This document shows positions 30,021 to 38,938 of a DNA stretch of 64,000 nucleotides, one piece after another. Numbering within the stretch: the stretch's first letter is position 1; every line of letters starts with the position of its first letter. The stretch comes from Bradyrhizobium sp. ISRA464 (GTDB taxonomy: Bacteria; Pseudomonadota; Alphaproteobacteria; Rhizobiales; Xanthobacteraceae): positions 3,782,001 to 3,846,000 of the forward strand of contig NZ_CP094526.1 in the NCBI RefSeq assembly GCF_029910095.1, read 5' to 3'. The position numbers were made by a program, and so were the translations under genes. The notes under the pieces were generated by a model. That model saw only the letters and a program-made list of their open reading frames with translations, made no database searches and was not told where the DNA came from.

Positions 30021-30420
30021 CTACGGCGCGCGCGGGTCGTAGGCATACATGAAGTCCATCCCCTTGGATGACAAGGGCAGCCGCAGCTTGATCATGTGAT
30101 CGCGGATCCAGGCGCCGGTCGGGCTGAACTCGCGCTTGCTGTTGCCGTTGCGGCGCGCGATCGCCACGATCTTCTCGGCACGCGGACGCCGCTCGTGCTC
30201 GAAATTCTGGAAGGTGACGCCGAGCTCCTGGCCATCCATCATCATTCGGCCGAGCACCATCGCGTCTTCCAGCGCGAGCGAGGCACCCTGGCCGGCTTGT
30301 GGGCTGCTGGCGTGTGCTGCATCGCCGATCAGGAGCGTCCGTTTGCGCGACCAGGTCGGCAGCGTCGCGACGTCGAGCGTGTCGGTGACCACGATATTCT
30401 CGGCGGCCTCGGCAAGTTCC
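30021..30420 (-). pseudogene. FAD-dependent monooxygenase, C-terminal fragment only
   Basis: About 130 residues of the C-terminal part of a UbiH/PHBH-like flavoprotein monooxygenase. AENIVVTDTLDVATLPTW is followed by the FAD-binding LLIGDAAHASSPQAGQGASLALEDAMVLGR. The N-terminal two thirds, including the GxGxxG dinucleotide motif, are missing. The reading frame itself is clean, with no internal stop, so loss was by deletion and not slow decay. At its 5' side it runs straight into the 3' end of a MarR gene on the opposite strand. Confidence 0.82.
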
Positions 30421-30611
30421 ACGTGCCGATGCAGGAGGCGATGTACCGCCTGTGGAGCAACTACACCGACGACGAGTTGCGGCCGCTGCTGCGCTTCGCC
30501 AATGACGGCTACAAGGGGGTGCTGGAAGCAACCGAGGCGCTGAAGAAGGTGATCGATACGTCGCCCGAGAAGCGCGCCAGTCTCAAGACGCCGCCGAAAT
30601 CCCGGCGCTGA
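30420..30611 (+). pseudogene. MarR-family regulator, C-terminal fragment only
   Basis: About 63 residues, KFHVPMQEAMYRLWSNYTDDELRPLLRFANDGYKGVLEATEALKKVI and a short basic tail. This matches the C-terminal dimerisation helices of MarR regulators found near flavin monooxygenases. The winged-helix region and start are absent. Its 5' edge coincides with the truncated edge of the monooxygenase on the other strand. Its last 29 bases overlap, tail to tail, the 3' end of the polysaccharide polymerase gene. Confidence 0.65.
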
Positions 30612-31854
30612 CCGATGGCGCTGATGTTGCGCGGTAGCGCTCGGCCGCCGCATACATGCCCCACATTGCGCCCAGCATCATCCAGAAGTGCCGCCAGTGG
30701 TCGGTATCGATGATGAAGCTTTCGCCGACAATGCCGAGAAACGCCGAGAAGATCGCCAGGTAAGCCCGCTGCCAGGGCACGCGCACGAAGATGTAGCGGA
30801 AGCCGGTGATCACGCTGACAAGGACCAGCGCCGGATAGCAGACGCCTGAGATCCAGCCGCCCGACATGAAGGCGTTGAGGAAGGAATTGTGGGTGTCTTC
30901 GGGGAAATAGGTGTGGAATTGCAGCGGCCCGATGCCGAAGGGTACCTGCAGCGCCATCTGGGCGCCGAGGATGTGACGGCCGAACCGGCCGAACCGGCCT
31001 TCGTCATAGCTCTGGTCGAAGCTCGCGCGCTGCTTGAACATGTCGGCGACCGAGCTGAGCGAGAGCAGCACCGCGACCAGCGCGACGGCGAGGACCACGG
31101 CGATCAGCGCCATGATGATGATGCGCGAGCGTTGCGCCTGCGAGCGGCTGGTGAACACCATCAGCGCCAACATGAAGGCCGAGGTGATGATCAGGCCGCC
31201 CCAGGCCGCGCGGGAGAATGACAGCAGGATCGCGAGCGAGATAATGCCGAAGGCGATCGTATTGCGGAACGCCTTGCCGAAGCGATCGGAGACGACGCTT
31301 TGCAGCGTGAATAGCGCCGGCAGGATCAGGAACGCGCCGAGCACGTTGGGATCCTTGAAGGTGCCGCGGGCACGGTCATACAGCGTCAAAAGGTCGTAAC
31401 CGCCGGGCACAAGGTGGAAATAGCCCGCAATGCCCGAGATCGAGGCGATCATCGCCCCGACGATCAGACCGCGACGCAACATGTCGAGGCGGGCTTCGGT
31501 GTCCTCCGAAATCACCGTCGCTAACAGCATGACGGTGATCGCCATGTACCAGGATGTGAGGATCCAGTTCATCACCTCGGGCTTGTCGAGGAACGGGATC
31601 GCCCCGATGCTATAGCCGACATTGAGCACGATCAGCGCGAACAGCAGTGGCATGAAGACGAGCCGCATCCGCAAGCCCGTTGCGAAGAACAGGACGGAGG
31701 CGATCAGCGTGACGAATTCGTACGGGCTCGGCTCGACGAACACGATGGCGATCGACGCACCGGCGAGCCAAACCAGCGCGCGCTGCAACGCCAGCACGCC
31801 TGGCGGTGCCGTGACCGGCAGATGGGACGTCCCGGCTGTTGCCGTATAGGCCAT
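30583..31854 (-). CDS. O-antigen ligase/polymerase family membrane protein
   Basis: A 423-residue polytopic protein with about 11 predicted helices and the Wzy_C/O-antigen-ligase core. It has DRARGTFKDPNVLGAFLILPALF, SFSRAAWGGLIITSAF and the periplasmic loop FGIGPLQFHTYFPEDTHNSFLNAFMSGG. The DTHNSFLNAF stretch contains the conserved loop histidine. It would polymerise or ligate lipid-linked repeat units in the periplasmic leaflet. I start it at 31854 (MAYTATAG). It shares strand with the initiating sugar transferase and GT4 genes, and is the 3'-most gene of the polysaccharide set. Confidence 0.88.
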   Translation of the reverse strand: MAYTATAGTSHLPVTAPPGVLALQRALVWLAGASIAIVFVEPSPYEFVTLIASVLFFATGLRMRLVFMPLLFALIVLNVGYSIGAIPFLDKPEVMNWILTSWYMAITVMLLATVISEDTEARLDMLRRGLIVGAMIASISGIAGYFHLVPGGYDLLTLYDRARGTFKDPNVLGAFLILPALFTLQSVVSDRFGKAFRNTIAFGIISLAILLSFSRAAWGGLIITSAFMLALMVFTSRSQAQRSRIIIMALIAVVLAVALVAVLLSLSSVADMFKQRASFDQSYDEGRFGRFGRHILGAQMALQVPFGIGPLQFHTYFPEDTHNSFLNAFMSGGWISGVCYPALVLVSVITGFRYIFVRVPWQRAYLAIFSAFLGIVGESFIIDTDHWRHFWMMLGAMWGMYAAAERYRATSAPSVSAGISAAS

Positions 31855-31896
31855 AACGCACTCACGCAACTCGATACAAGAACACCCACGCTACTT

Positions 31897-32009
31897 CGTC
31901 ATTGCGAGGAGCGGAGCGACGACTTGTCCGCCGAAGCCATGGCGAAGGCGGAAGCAATCCACTTATCCTCGAGCTGTGGCATGGACGCTTCGCTCGCAAT
32001 GACGGTAGT
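31897..32009. repeat. Long palindromic mosaic repeat
   Basis: Bounded by CGTCATTGCGAGGAGCG and CGCTCGCAATGACGG, with GACTTGTCCGCCGAAGCC and GGCGGAAGCAATCCA inside. Similar copies lie at 49184-49265 and 56199-56378, and the bare core lies at 10042-10063. Confidence 0.75.
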
Positions 32010-32021
32010 CAGTCTTGATTC

Positions 32022-33560
32022 TCAATACGCGTTCTCGTTCTTGGTCAGCAGCGAGAACGGCGTCTTGAAGAGGATGTAGAGGTCGAACAGCACAGACCAG
32101 TTTTCTATGTAATAGAGGTCGAACTCGACGCGCTTCTGGATCTTCTCGTCGGTGTCGACCTCGCCGCGCCAGCCGTTGACCTGTGCCCAGCCGGTAATGC
32201 CGGGCTTGACGCGGTGCCGCGCGAAGTAGCCGTCGACCGCCTCGTCGAACAGGCGGTTCTGCAGCTTGCCCTGCACGGCGTGCGGGCGCGGACCGACCAG
32301 CGAGAGGTTGCCCTTGAGGACGACGTTGAACAGTTGCGGAAGTTCGTCGAGCGAGGACTTGCGGATGAAGCGGCCGACGCGGGTGACGCGCGGGTCGTTC
32401 TTGGTCACGACCTTGGAGGCGGTCGGATCGGCCTGGTGATGATAGAGCGAGCGGAACTTGAACACGTCGATCCGCTCGTTGTTGAAACCGAAGCGCTTCT
32501 GACGGAACAGCACCGGGCCCGGACTGTCGAGCTTCACCGCGAGCGCCACCAGTCCCATCACCGGGAGAGCGGCGAGCAGCATGAGGCCGCCGACGATGCG
32601 GTCGAACAGCCATTTCATCACCAGATCCCAGTCGGTGATTGGCGCCTCGAACACATCAAGCGTCGGCACCTTGCCGAGATAGGAGTAGGAGCGGGGGCGG
32701 AAGCGCAGCTTGTTGGTGTGCGCCGACAGGCGGATGTCGACCGGCAGCACCCACAGCTTCTTCAGCATCTCCAGGATGCGCGTCTCCGCCGAGATCGGCA
32801 GCGCAAACAGCACGAGGTCGACGCGGGTGCGGCGGGCGAATTCGACGATGTCGTCGACCTTGCCGAGCTTCGGAGAGCCGGCGCAGGTATCCATGGCGCG
32901 GTCGTCGTTGCGGTCGTCGAACACGCCGAGCACGTGAATGTCCGAGTCCTCCTCGGCCTTCAGCGCCTCGACGAGCTGCTCGCCGTTCTTGTCGGCGCCG
33001 ACGATGACGGTGCGGCGGTCGAGCCGGCCGTCACGCGCCCAGGCGCGCACGATCGAGCGGAGCAGCAGGCGCTCGACGATCAGGACCGCGAGGCCGACGA
33101 AGAAGAACGACGACAGCCAGACGCGCGACACCTCGCCGCCGAGCTTGGCCAGGAAGGACACGCCGATAAACAGCAGGAAGACGAATGTCCACGACGAGAT
33201 CATCCGTGTCATCTGCCGGAGCTGGCCGCGGAAGATCTGGACCTGGTAGATGTCGGCGGCCTGGAAGCAGATCACGGCAGTCACCGTCATGCCCAGGATC
33301 GCTGCGATATACTCCCAATGGAAGCCGGAGAGCGGCTTCACATAGGCGAGATACAGGCCGATGCCGACAAGGCTGAGCAGCACGAAATCGACGATGCGCA
33401 CCGCGCCGGCGATCACGACCGGCGAATAGGCGCCGCGAACTTTCTGGTTGGTGACGGCAAGCGCGGCCGGCGACAGCCGCCGTCGTCGTTCGACCTGTGC
33501 GTGACCCGTCGTTGCCGACGCAGCGGCGTCCAGCATCGAGCGTGCGTTGATCGGTTCCAC
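32022..33560 (-). CDS. Undecaprenyl-phosphate glucose phosphotransferase
   Basis: A 512-residue polyisoprenyl-phosphate hexose-1-phosphate transferase (WcaJ/HfsE/UppE-like), which loads the first sugar onto the lipid carrier. Four N-terminal helices span roughly residues 50-180, then a Rossmann-like CoA-binding fold ([19 protein letters not shown]). The C-terminal catalytic domain has [58 protein letters not shown] and [18 protein letters not shown]. It has a GTG start at 33560. It forms the minus-strand half of the cluster with the polymerase and GT4 genes. Confidence 0.95.
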   Translation of the reverse strand: MEPINARSMLDAAASATTGHAQVERRRRLSPAALAVTNQKVRGAYSPVVIAGAVRIVDFVLLSLVGIGLYLAYVKPLSGFHWEYIAAILGMTVTAVICFQAADIYQVQIFRGQLRQMTRMISSWTFVFLLFIGVSFLAKLGGEVSRVWLSSFFFVGLAVLIVERLLLRSIVRAWARDGRLDRRTVIVGADKNGEQLVEALKAEEDSDIHVLGVFDDRNDDRAMDTCAGSPKLGKVDDIVEFARRTRVDLVLFALPISAETRILEMLKKLWVLPVDIRLSAHTNKLRFRPRSYSYLGKVPTLDVFEAPITDWDLVMKWLFDRIVGGLMLLAALPVMGLVALAVKLDSPGPVLFRQKRFGFNNERIDVFKFRSLYHHQADPTASKVVTKNDPRVTRVGRFIRKSSLDELPQLFNVVLKGNLSLVGPRPHAVQGKLQNRLFDEAVDGYFARHRVKPGITGWAQVNGWRGEVDTDEKIQKRVEFDLYYIENWSVLFDLYILFKTPFSLLTKNENAY

Positions 33561-33674
33561 GTGTCCACTTCCATTCCTGCGCGTGCAGATAGGTATGCGG
33601 GCGCAGGGCGAAATTCCCCCGGGCGGGACTTAACGGGACAAATCGGAAGAAACGGTTACGCGTGCATGCAATGG

Positions 33675-34814
33675 TTAATGCTTGGCAAATGCATCGCGGT
33701 AGCCGGCCAGCACGCCCTCGACCATGGCGCCTTGCGAGAAGTGATTGGAGATCCGTTCGCGCAGCTTCTGCGCTCGCGCCGCTGTGCTTGCGGGATTGTC
33801 GAGCGCGGCCTTGATGGCGTCGGCCATCGCGGCGGCATTGCTCGGAGTGAACAGGGCATCGGTGTGGGCATCGAAGATCTCCGGGATGCCGCCGACATTG
33901 GCGGCGATCATCGGAATGCCGGCCGCCGCGGCTTCGATCACCACGTAAGGCATGGAATCGCCGCGCGACGGGACGACCAGCAGGCGGCCCTTGGAAAAGC
34001 CGTAACGGGCCTTGACGTGCCCGATGAAGCGGACGGCCTCGCCGAGCGACAGCCGCTTGACCTGCGCCTTGAGCACTTCGAACTCCTCGCCGTCACCGCC
34101 CAGCGTGAGCGTCACCGGCTTGCCTTCGGCGCGCAGCTTGGCCACCGCGTCGATCAGGAGGTCGGCGCCCTTGATGTGCCTGAACTCGCCGACATAGACG
34201 AGATCGGTGGCGTCGTCGGCCCTTGGAACGGGCTCGAATTCTTCCGCGGTAACGCCGTTGAATACGCAGTGGACGAGGCCGGCCGGCACGCCAACGGTGC
34301 GCTGATAGGTGTTGCGGGCAAACGCGCTCTCGAACAGGAACAGGTCGGTGCTGTTCATCAGCGCACGCTCGAGCTGGCTGTAGAATTTGCCCTTCCAGGT
34401 GTCGAGCGGGTAGTGCAGCGAGCCGCCATGCGGCGTGTAGACCCGAATGATTTTGTTCGAACGCCGGCGCGACCGGACATAGGCGCCGGCCTTGGCGCCG
34501 TGGCCATGCACCACATCGGGCTTCAGCTTCCGGATCAGGTCCGCGATGCGCGCCCAGACCGCGATATCGCCAAAGTGCGGCTCGCGGCGGATCGCCACGC
34601 GTCGGACGCCGAGCTTGAGGCGAGGCGCGATCTCGGCCAGCGCCGCCTCGGCGCGGGTGCCGCCGGTGAGGCTGTCGGTGACGATGCCGACCTGATGGCC
34701 GCGCTCGATCTGACCGTTCGCCACGTCGAGGATGTGACGGAAGATGCCGCCGACCGGCGCGCGGACGACGTGCAGGATTCGGAGCGGCTGTTGTTCTGTC
34801 CGATCTTCCGCCAT
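33675..34814 (-). CDS. Family 4 glycosyltransferase
   Basis: A 379-residue GT-B glycosyltransferase of family 4. The N-terminal acceptor domain begins RILHVVRAPVGGIFRHILDVANGQIERGHQVGIV. The C-terminal nucleotide-sugar domain includes FVGEFRHIKGADLLIDA-type sequence (here VYVGEFRHIKGADL), TLGGDGEEFEVLK and the EX7E-like region PYVVIEAAAAGIPMIAANVGGIPEI. It is cytosolic and should extend the lipid-linked sugar made by the adjacent phosphotransferase. It is divergent from the Wzc-like gene across a 324-base control region. Confidence 0.94.
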   Translation of the reverse strand: MAEDRTEQQPLRILHVVRAPVGGIFRHILDVANGQIERGHQVGIVTDSLTGGTRAEAALAEIAPRLKLGVRRVAIRREPHFGDIAVWARIADLIRKLKPDVVHGHGAKAGAYVRSRRRSNKIIRVYTPHGGSLHYPLDTWKGKFYSQLERALMNSTDLFLFESAFARNTYQRTVGVPAGLVHCVFNGVTAEEFEPVPRADDATDLVYVGEFRHIKGADLLIDAVAKLRAEGKPVTLTLGGDGEEFEVLKAQVKRLSLGEAVRFIGHVKARYGFSKGRLLVVPSRGDSMPYVVIEAAAAGIPMIAANVGGIPEIFDAHTDALFTPSNAAAMADAIKAALDNPASTAARAQKLRERISNHFSQGAMVEGVLAGYRDAFAKH

Positions 34815-35138
34815 GGATCAGAACCCGCGCTCGTTGACGTGCACGGCGTCGCCGTGACCGATCGGCGCGCACCGCGGCACGGCGCCCGGCGCAGCCCGGC
34901 CCATGCAGCCTGACAAGACGGGCGCAGCAATCAGACGAACAATGGGGGCGCGCGGACCGCGCATCGGAGGAATCCCGGAAAACAAGAGCCACGATTAACC
35001 GCGCTCATGGTTAACAAAGGATGACGGTCTTAAGGCCGGTCGAACGGTTCGGTTTGGCCCGATTAACCCAGCGGCAACCTTAATGGAGTGTAATCGCCTC
35101 GGTTGAGATGGAGTCGCGGCGTCCGCGGGAGTGGTGCG
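34815..35138. other. Divergent control region of the polysaccharide cluster
   Basis: No gene was seen. An inverted pair TTAACC (34995-35000) and GGTTAA (35009-35014), and a further TTAACCC near 35064, stand out. It should carry promoters for both halves of the cluster. The long antisense frame across it is a shadow of the GT4 gene. Confidence 0.5.
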
Positions 35139-37511
35139 ATGCAGTTTGCGTTCTGGCGTAGAGGCAAGGAGAAGACCGTCGTGCAACGGGCGCTGCCGAA
35201 GTCTGCGCCCGTTGCCGGTGAGGCTGTGGCAGCGAGGCCTGCTTCCGGCAGTTCTACGCCAATCAAATCTGCCGGTGCATCAGAGACCGGCGATCTCGAT
35301 CTGCACGTGCTCGGCCAGGCGCTGGCGCGCAGGCGTGGCTGGATCATCGTGCCGACAGTGCTGGTCTTCGCGCTGTCGCTGGCCGCCGTCAACATTGTCA
35401 CCCCGCGCTACAAGTCGGAAGCGCGCATCCTGATCGACGGCCGCGAGAACGTCTTCATGCGGCCGAACGGCGAGCGCGAGCAGGAGCGTACCGCGCTCGA
35501 CGCGGAGGCGGTGACCAGCCAGGTGCAGCTGTTGCTGTCGCGCGATCTCGCGCGTGACATCATCAAGAAGAACAAGCTCGCGGAGCGTCCCGAGTTCGAT
35601 CCGGTGCTGCGCGGCTTCTCGCCGCTGAAGTCGCTGCTGGCGCTGTTCGGCATCGGCCGCGACCCGTTCTCCCTGACGCCGGAAGAGCGGGTGCTCGATG
35701 CCTATTACGAGCGCTTCCAGGCCTATGCGGTCGACAAGTCGCGCGTCATGGTGATCGAATTCCAGTCGCAGGACCCGGAGCTCGCCGCGCGCGTCGCCAA
35801 CTCGATTGCCGATGGCTATCTCGTGCTGCAGCAGGCGGCGCGGCAGGACCAGGCCAAGTCTGCAAGCACATGGCTCTCGGGCGAGATCGACAACCTGCGG
35901 AAGAAGGTTGCCGACGCCGACGCGCGTGTCGAGGATTTTCGTTCGAAGTCGGGCCTGTTCGTCGGCACCAACAACACCTCGCTGTCCAACCAGCAGATGG
36001 GCGAGCTGACCACCCAGCTCAACAATGCTCGCGCGCTGAAGGCCGACGCCGAGACCAAGGCGCGCCTGATCCGCGAGATGCTCCAGAGCGGCAAGCCGAT
36101 CGAGGCATCGGAAGTGCTCAATTCCGAGACGATCCGCCGGTTGACCGAACAGCGCGCTGCGATCCGCGCGCAGCTCGCCGAGCAGTCGTCCACGCTGCTC
36201 GACAATCATCCGCGCATCAAGGAGTTGAAGGCGCAACTCACCGACTATGATCGGCAGTTGCGTGACGAGGCGGCCAAGGTGTCGCGTTCGCTGGAGAATG
36301 ACGCCCGTCTCGCCCGCGGTCGCGTTGACGAGTTGCAGGCGAGCCTGGACCAGATGAAGAAGCAGGCGTCGTCGAGCAATACCCAGGACGTGCAGCTCCG
36401 CGCGCTGGAGCGCGAGGCCAAGGCGCAGCGCGACCTGCTTGAAACCTACCTTGCCAAATACCGCGAGGCGACCGCCCGCGAGAATATCGACAGTGCGCCG
36501 ATCGATGGCCGCATCATCTCGCGTGCCTCGGTTTCCAACACGCCGGCCTACCCGAAGAAGCTGCCGATCGTCCTGATCGCGACGCTGGCGACCTTGCTGC
36601 TGTCGTCCGGCATCATCATCACCGGCGAACTCCTGCGCATCTCCGGGCCGGCCACGGTGAGCCGTGCGTTCGCGCCCGTCGTGGCATCGGTCAGGCGTCG
36701 CGAGCCGGTCATGGAGCCCGTGGTCGAGGAGCGGGTTGAGCCGGAACTGGCGCGCGGGGAGTTTCAACGGCCGCCGGAGCAGCGGCTGGCGCCGGAGCCC
36801 GAACTGCCGCGGCAGCCCGAACTATTGCCGGAGCCTGAACTGTCACGGGAGTCCGTAACCGCGCCGGACAGCGCGGTCAGCGAGCCGACGCTCGCACGTG
36901 CTCAACCGGTCAGCGAGATCGACGAACTTGCCGCGCGTCTGGTCGCAGACGGCGTCGGCGCCCACAAGGTCACGGTCCTCGGCACGGCCGGCAGCGAGAG
37001 CGTCACACTGACTGCGTTGACGCTGGGCCGCCTGATGGCTCGCCAGGCCAAGGTGGTGGTGGTCGACCTAGTCGCGTCCTCGCCGACGCTGGCGGCGGCA
37101 TCAGTGGACCCGAACGCCCCTGGTCTCGCCGAACTGATGCAGGGCGAGGCGACGTTCGCGCAGATCATCACCAAGGATCGGCAGTCGCGCGTGCAACTCG
37201 TCAGCGCCGGTCGTCCTGGGTTCGACCGCACGCAACTGCAATCGCCGCGGCTGTCGCTCGCGATCGACGCCTTGCTCAGGGTCTACGACCACGTGCTGCT
37301 CGATGCCGGATCGGCCGTCGATCTGCCGGCCGAGCTGCTGACCGCGCGAGCGCAGGCTGTCGTCGTGCCTGATGCCGGAATGGCGCAGGACGCGCGCAAG
37401 CTGATGGTCGATCAGCTCACAGCCGTCGGGTTCGCCCGCGTGACCATGTTGAGCAAGCCGTGCCAGCCGACGGACGTTGTCCGGCCCGGCCCGCGGGTGG
37501 TGGCGGCCTGA
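35139..37511 (+). CDS. Wzc/ExoP-like polysaccharide co-polymerase with degenerate ATPase
   Basis: A 790-residue polysaccharide chain-length/export protein. A cytosolic leader is followed by helix 1 (RRGWIIVPTVLVFALSLAAVNIV), a long periplasmic coiled-coil segment (GNVR/Wzz type), and helix 2 after the proline-rich SNTPAYPKKLPIVLIATLA. A Pro/Glu-rich linker (about residues 520-570, repeated PEPEL-like units) leads to a C-terminal CpsD-type ATPase domain. Its P-loop position reads GTAGSESVT near residue 615 and lacks the lysine of GKS/T; a Walker-B-like VLLDAG remains, and there is no C-terminal tyrosine cluster. Tyrosine-kinase activity is therefore unlikely. It heads the plus-strand half of the cluster. 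Confidence 0.92.
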   Translation: MQFAFWRRGKEKTVVQRALPKSAPVAGEAVAARPASGSSTPIKSAGASETGDLDLHVLGQALARRRGWIIVPTVLVFALSLAAVNIVTPRYKSEARILIDGRENVFMRPNGEREQERTALDAEAVTSQVQLLLSRDLARDIIKKNKLAERPEFDPVLRGFSPLKSLLALFGIGRDPFSLTPEERVLDAYYERFQAYAVDKSRVMVIEFQSQDPELAARVANSIADGYLVLQQAARQDQAKSASTWLSGEIDNLRKKVADADARVEDFRSKSGLFVGTNNTSLSNQQMGELTTQLNNARALKADAETKARLIREMLQSGKPIEASEVLNSETIRRLTEQRAAIRAQLAEQSSTLLDNHPRIKELKAQLTDYDRQLRDEAAKVSRSLENDARLARGRVDELQASLDQMKKQASSSNTQDVQLRALEREAKAQRDLLETYLAKYREATARENIDSAPIDGRIISRASVSNTPAYPKKLPIVLIATLATLLLSSGIIITGELLRISGPATVSRAFAPVVASVRRREPVMEPVVEERVEPELARGEFQRPPEQRLAPEPELPRQPELLPEPELSRESVTAPDSAVSEPTLARAQPVSEIDELAARLVADGVGAHKVTVLGTAGSESVTLTALTLGRLMARQAKVVVVDLVASSPTLAAASVDPNAPGLAELMQGEATFAQIITKDRQSRVQLVSAGRPGFDRTQLQSPRLSLAIDALLRVYDHVLLDAGSAVDLPAELLTARAQAVVVPDAGMAQDARKLMVDQLTAVGFARVTMLSKPCQPTDVVRPGPRVVAA

Positions 37512-37572
37512 CGTCGCTGACGACGGCTCGCCGGTGGCGATAGCGCTCCGAGAGGAGCTGAAAGCCACGCGT

Positions 37573-38766
37573 TCAGCGGAACATGCTGCGCAGGTTTTGC
37601 GCGATCTCGAACAGGGCCGCGTTGTGCTTCACCGTACGCTTGGCGCGATTGAGGCCCGACAACGCACCGGCCGCCAGCCGTCCGCGCAGGCTGAGCGGAA
37701 TGAAGCTGTCGAAGATCGCTTCATCGTCCTTGCAGAACAGCCGCTTGTACTCGTCAGACCCGATGCCGAGATCGAAGGCGCGGTAATTCTCCGCGGCGTG
37801 GCGATCGATGATGTCGCGCATCAGGATCAGACCGGGGCTGTACCTGGCGTTGCCCGACATCGTGTAGGTGTTGAACATCATCGAGAAGCGATGGCCGTCG
37901 GCGACGCCGGCAAAGATCGCGATGATCTCCTCGTCGCATTCCAGCGCATGGATGTCGATGACGTGGCGCGTGCCGTCAGCAAGCGGCGTCAGGCAGGCGG
38001 TGCGGATGAACTGCTCGACTCCGGGTTCGGCGAACACGTTTGGCAGCTTTTGTTCGGCCATGCGCTGCGGCTTGAGGCGGAAGAACCAATCGAGCAGGCG
38101 GCTGATGTCGGCGCTCTCGGTGGCCATGTAATAACGGAAACCGGGCAGCGGCTGCAGCTTGCGTTCCTTGCCCTTGAGCCGGCGCCGGAACGAATTGGAA
38201 ATTAGGTCTGCGGGCGCTGCACCGGGCTCGATCACGAGCAGCGGGCAGCCGTTGGCCGAGGGTTGGTGCGGCAACAGGGCCAGCGGGTTCGGCAGGTCCT
38301 GCCAGCGCAGCGGTTGCTGGTGGAGCGCCAGCGCATCGACGCGGGACCGATCCGCAATCGAGGCGATCAGGGTGGCAATATCCGCGTCGGTGGCGTTGGC
38401 GGCGAAATCCCGGTCGCACAGCGCCATGTTGAAAGTCGAGTGCTTACCCCCCATGAAGCTCGCGCAGCGCGCACCCCATCTGGATTCGATCGCAAGCGGC
38501 AGCAGCATCAGCGGCCGGTGTTCTCCGTCATGGGCGACGACGATGAAAGGACGCAGACCCTCGCGCTCGCCGACCTGCCGCTGCCAGGCGGCAAGGAAGT
38601 CGAAGCGCTGATAGGGGGTGAAGGATTGCAGCGATGTCTCGAGACCGCGCCAGATCGCTTCGGCAGCAGCGAGGTCATGGAAAATGTCGACGCCGGCGAT
38701 CCGGCTTGCGTTCGACCACGTCCGCGTATCCGCCGTCCGGCCCTCGATTGCCGCCGCCATGGTCAT
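37573..38766 (-). CDS. FemAB/BioF2-type acyltransferase (GNAT fold)
   Basis: A 397-residue protein with a BioF2-like/CelD acetyltransferase domain in its second half: FRRRLKGKERKLQ, DWFFRLKPQRMAEQ, DEEIIAIFAGVADGHRFSMMFNTYTMSGNARYSPGLILMRDIID and RAFDLGIGSDEYKRLFC. The N-terminal half (HDLAAAEAIWRGLE, FTPYQRFDFLAAWQ) is the paired GNAT-like lobe. Related proteins in exopolysaccharide and holdfast loci (for example Caulobacter HfsK) are thought to acylate sugar units in the cytosol. It lies on the minus strand between the co-polymerase and the NodB-fold gene. Confidence 0.87.
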   Translation of the reverse strand: MTMAAAIEGRTADTRTWSNASRIAGVDIFHDLAAAEAIWRGLETSLQSFTPYQRFDFLAAWQRQVGEREGLRPFIVVAHDGEHRPLMLLPLAIESRWGARCASFMGGKHSTFNMALCDRDFAANATDADIATLIASIADRSRVDALALHQQPLRWQDLPNPLALLPHQPSANGCPLLVIEPGAAPADLISNSFRRRLKGKERKLQPLPGFRYYMATESADISRLLDWFFRLKPQRMAEQKLPNVFAEPGVEQFIRTACLTPLADGTRHVIDIHALECDEEIIAIFAGVADGHRFSMMFNTYTMSGNARYSPGLILMRDIIDRHAAENYRAFDLGIGSDEYKRLFCKDDEAIFDSFIPLSLRGRLAAGALSGLNRAKRTVKHNAALFEIAQNLRSMFR

Positions 38767-38938
38767 CTCGGAACCCGCTTCTTCTGAGGTATTTCTTTAC
38801 AGTTCTCGGCGGGGCCGACCTTCGCAGGGAAACGTCAACAAAGAGTAATAACAATGCTCTGGCGGCGGCGGCGCGCGGGAACCGCGGGACGGGGGCGGGA
38901 CCTTGGTGTCGGATAACCGGTTTTGGCGGCGGGCACGA

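Noticed and set aside
30021..30653. Single 210-codon minus-strand gene
   Set aside because: Only the last ~130 codons match a monooxygenase; the first part is the antisense of the MarR fragment, so the frame is a chance fusion at a deletion scar.
32214..34913. 899-codon plus-strand open frame
   Set aside because: Antisense to the sugar transferase and GT4 genes; composition is that of a mirror frame.
34995..35014. CtrA-type site in the polysaccharide control region
   Set aside because: The TTAA elements are 12 bases apart, not the seven required by the TTAA-N7-TTAA consensus; left only as an inverted repeat.
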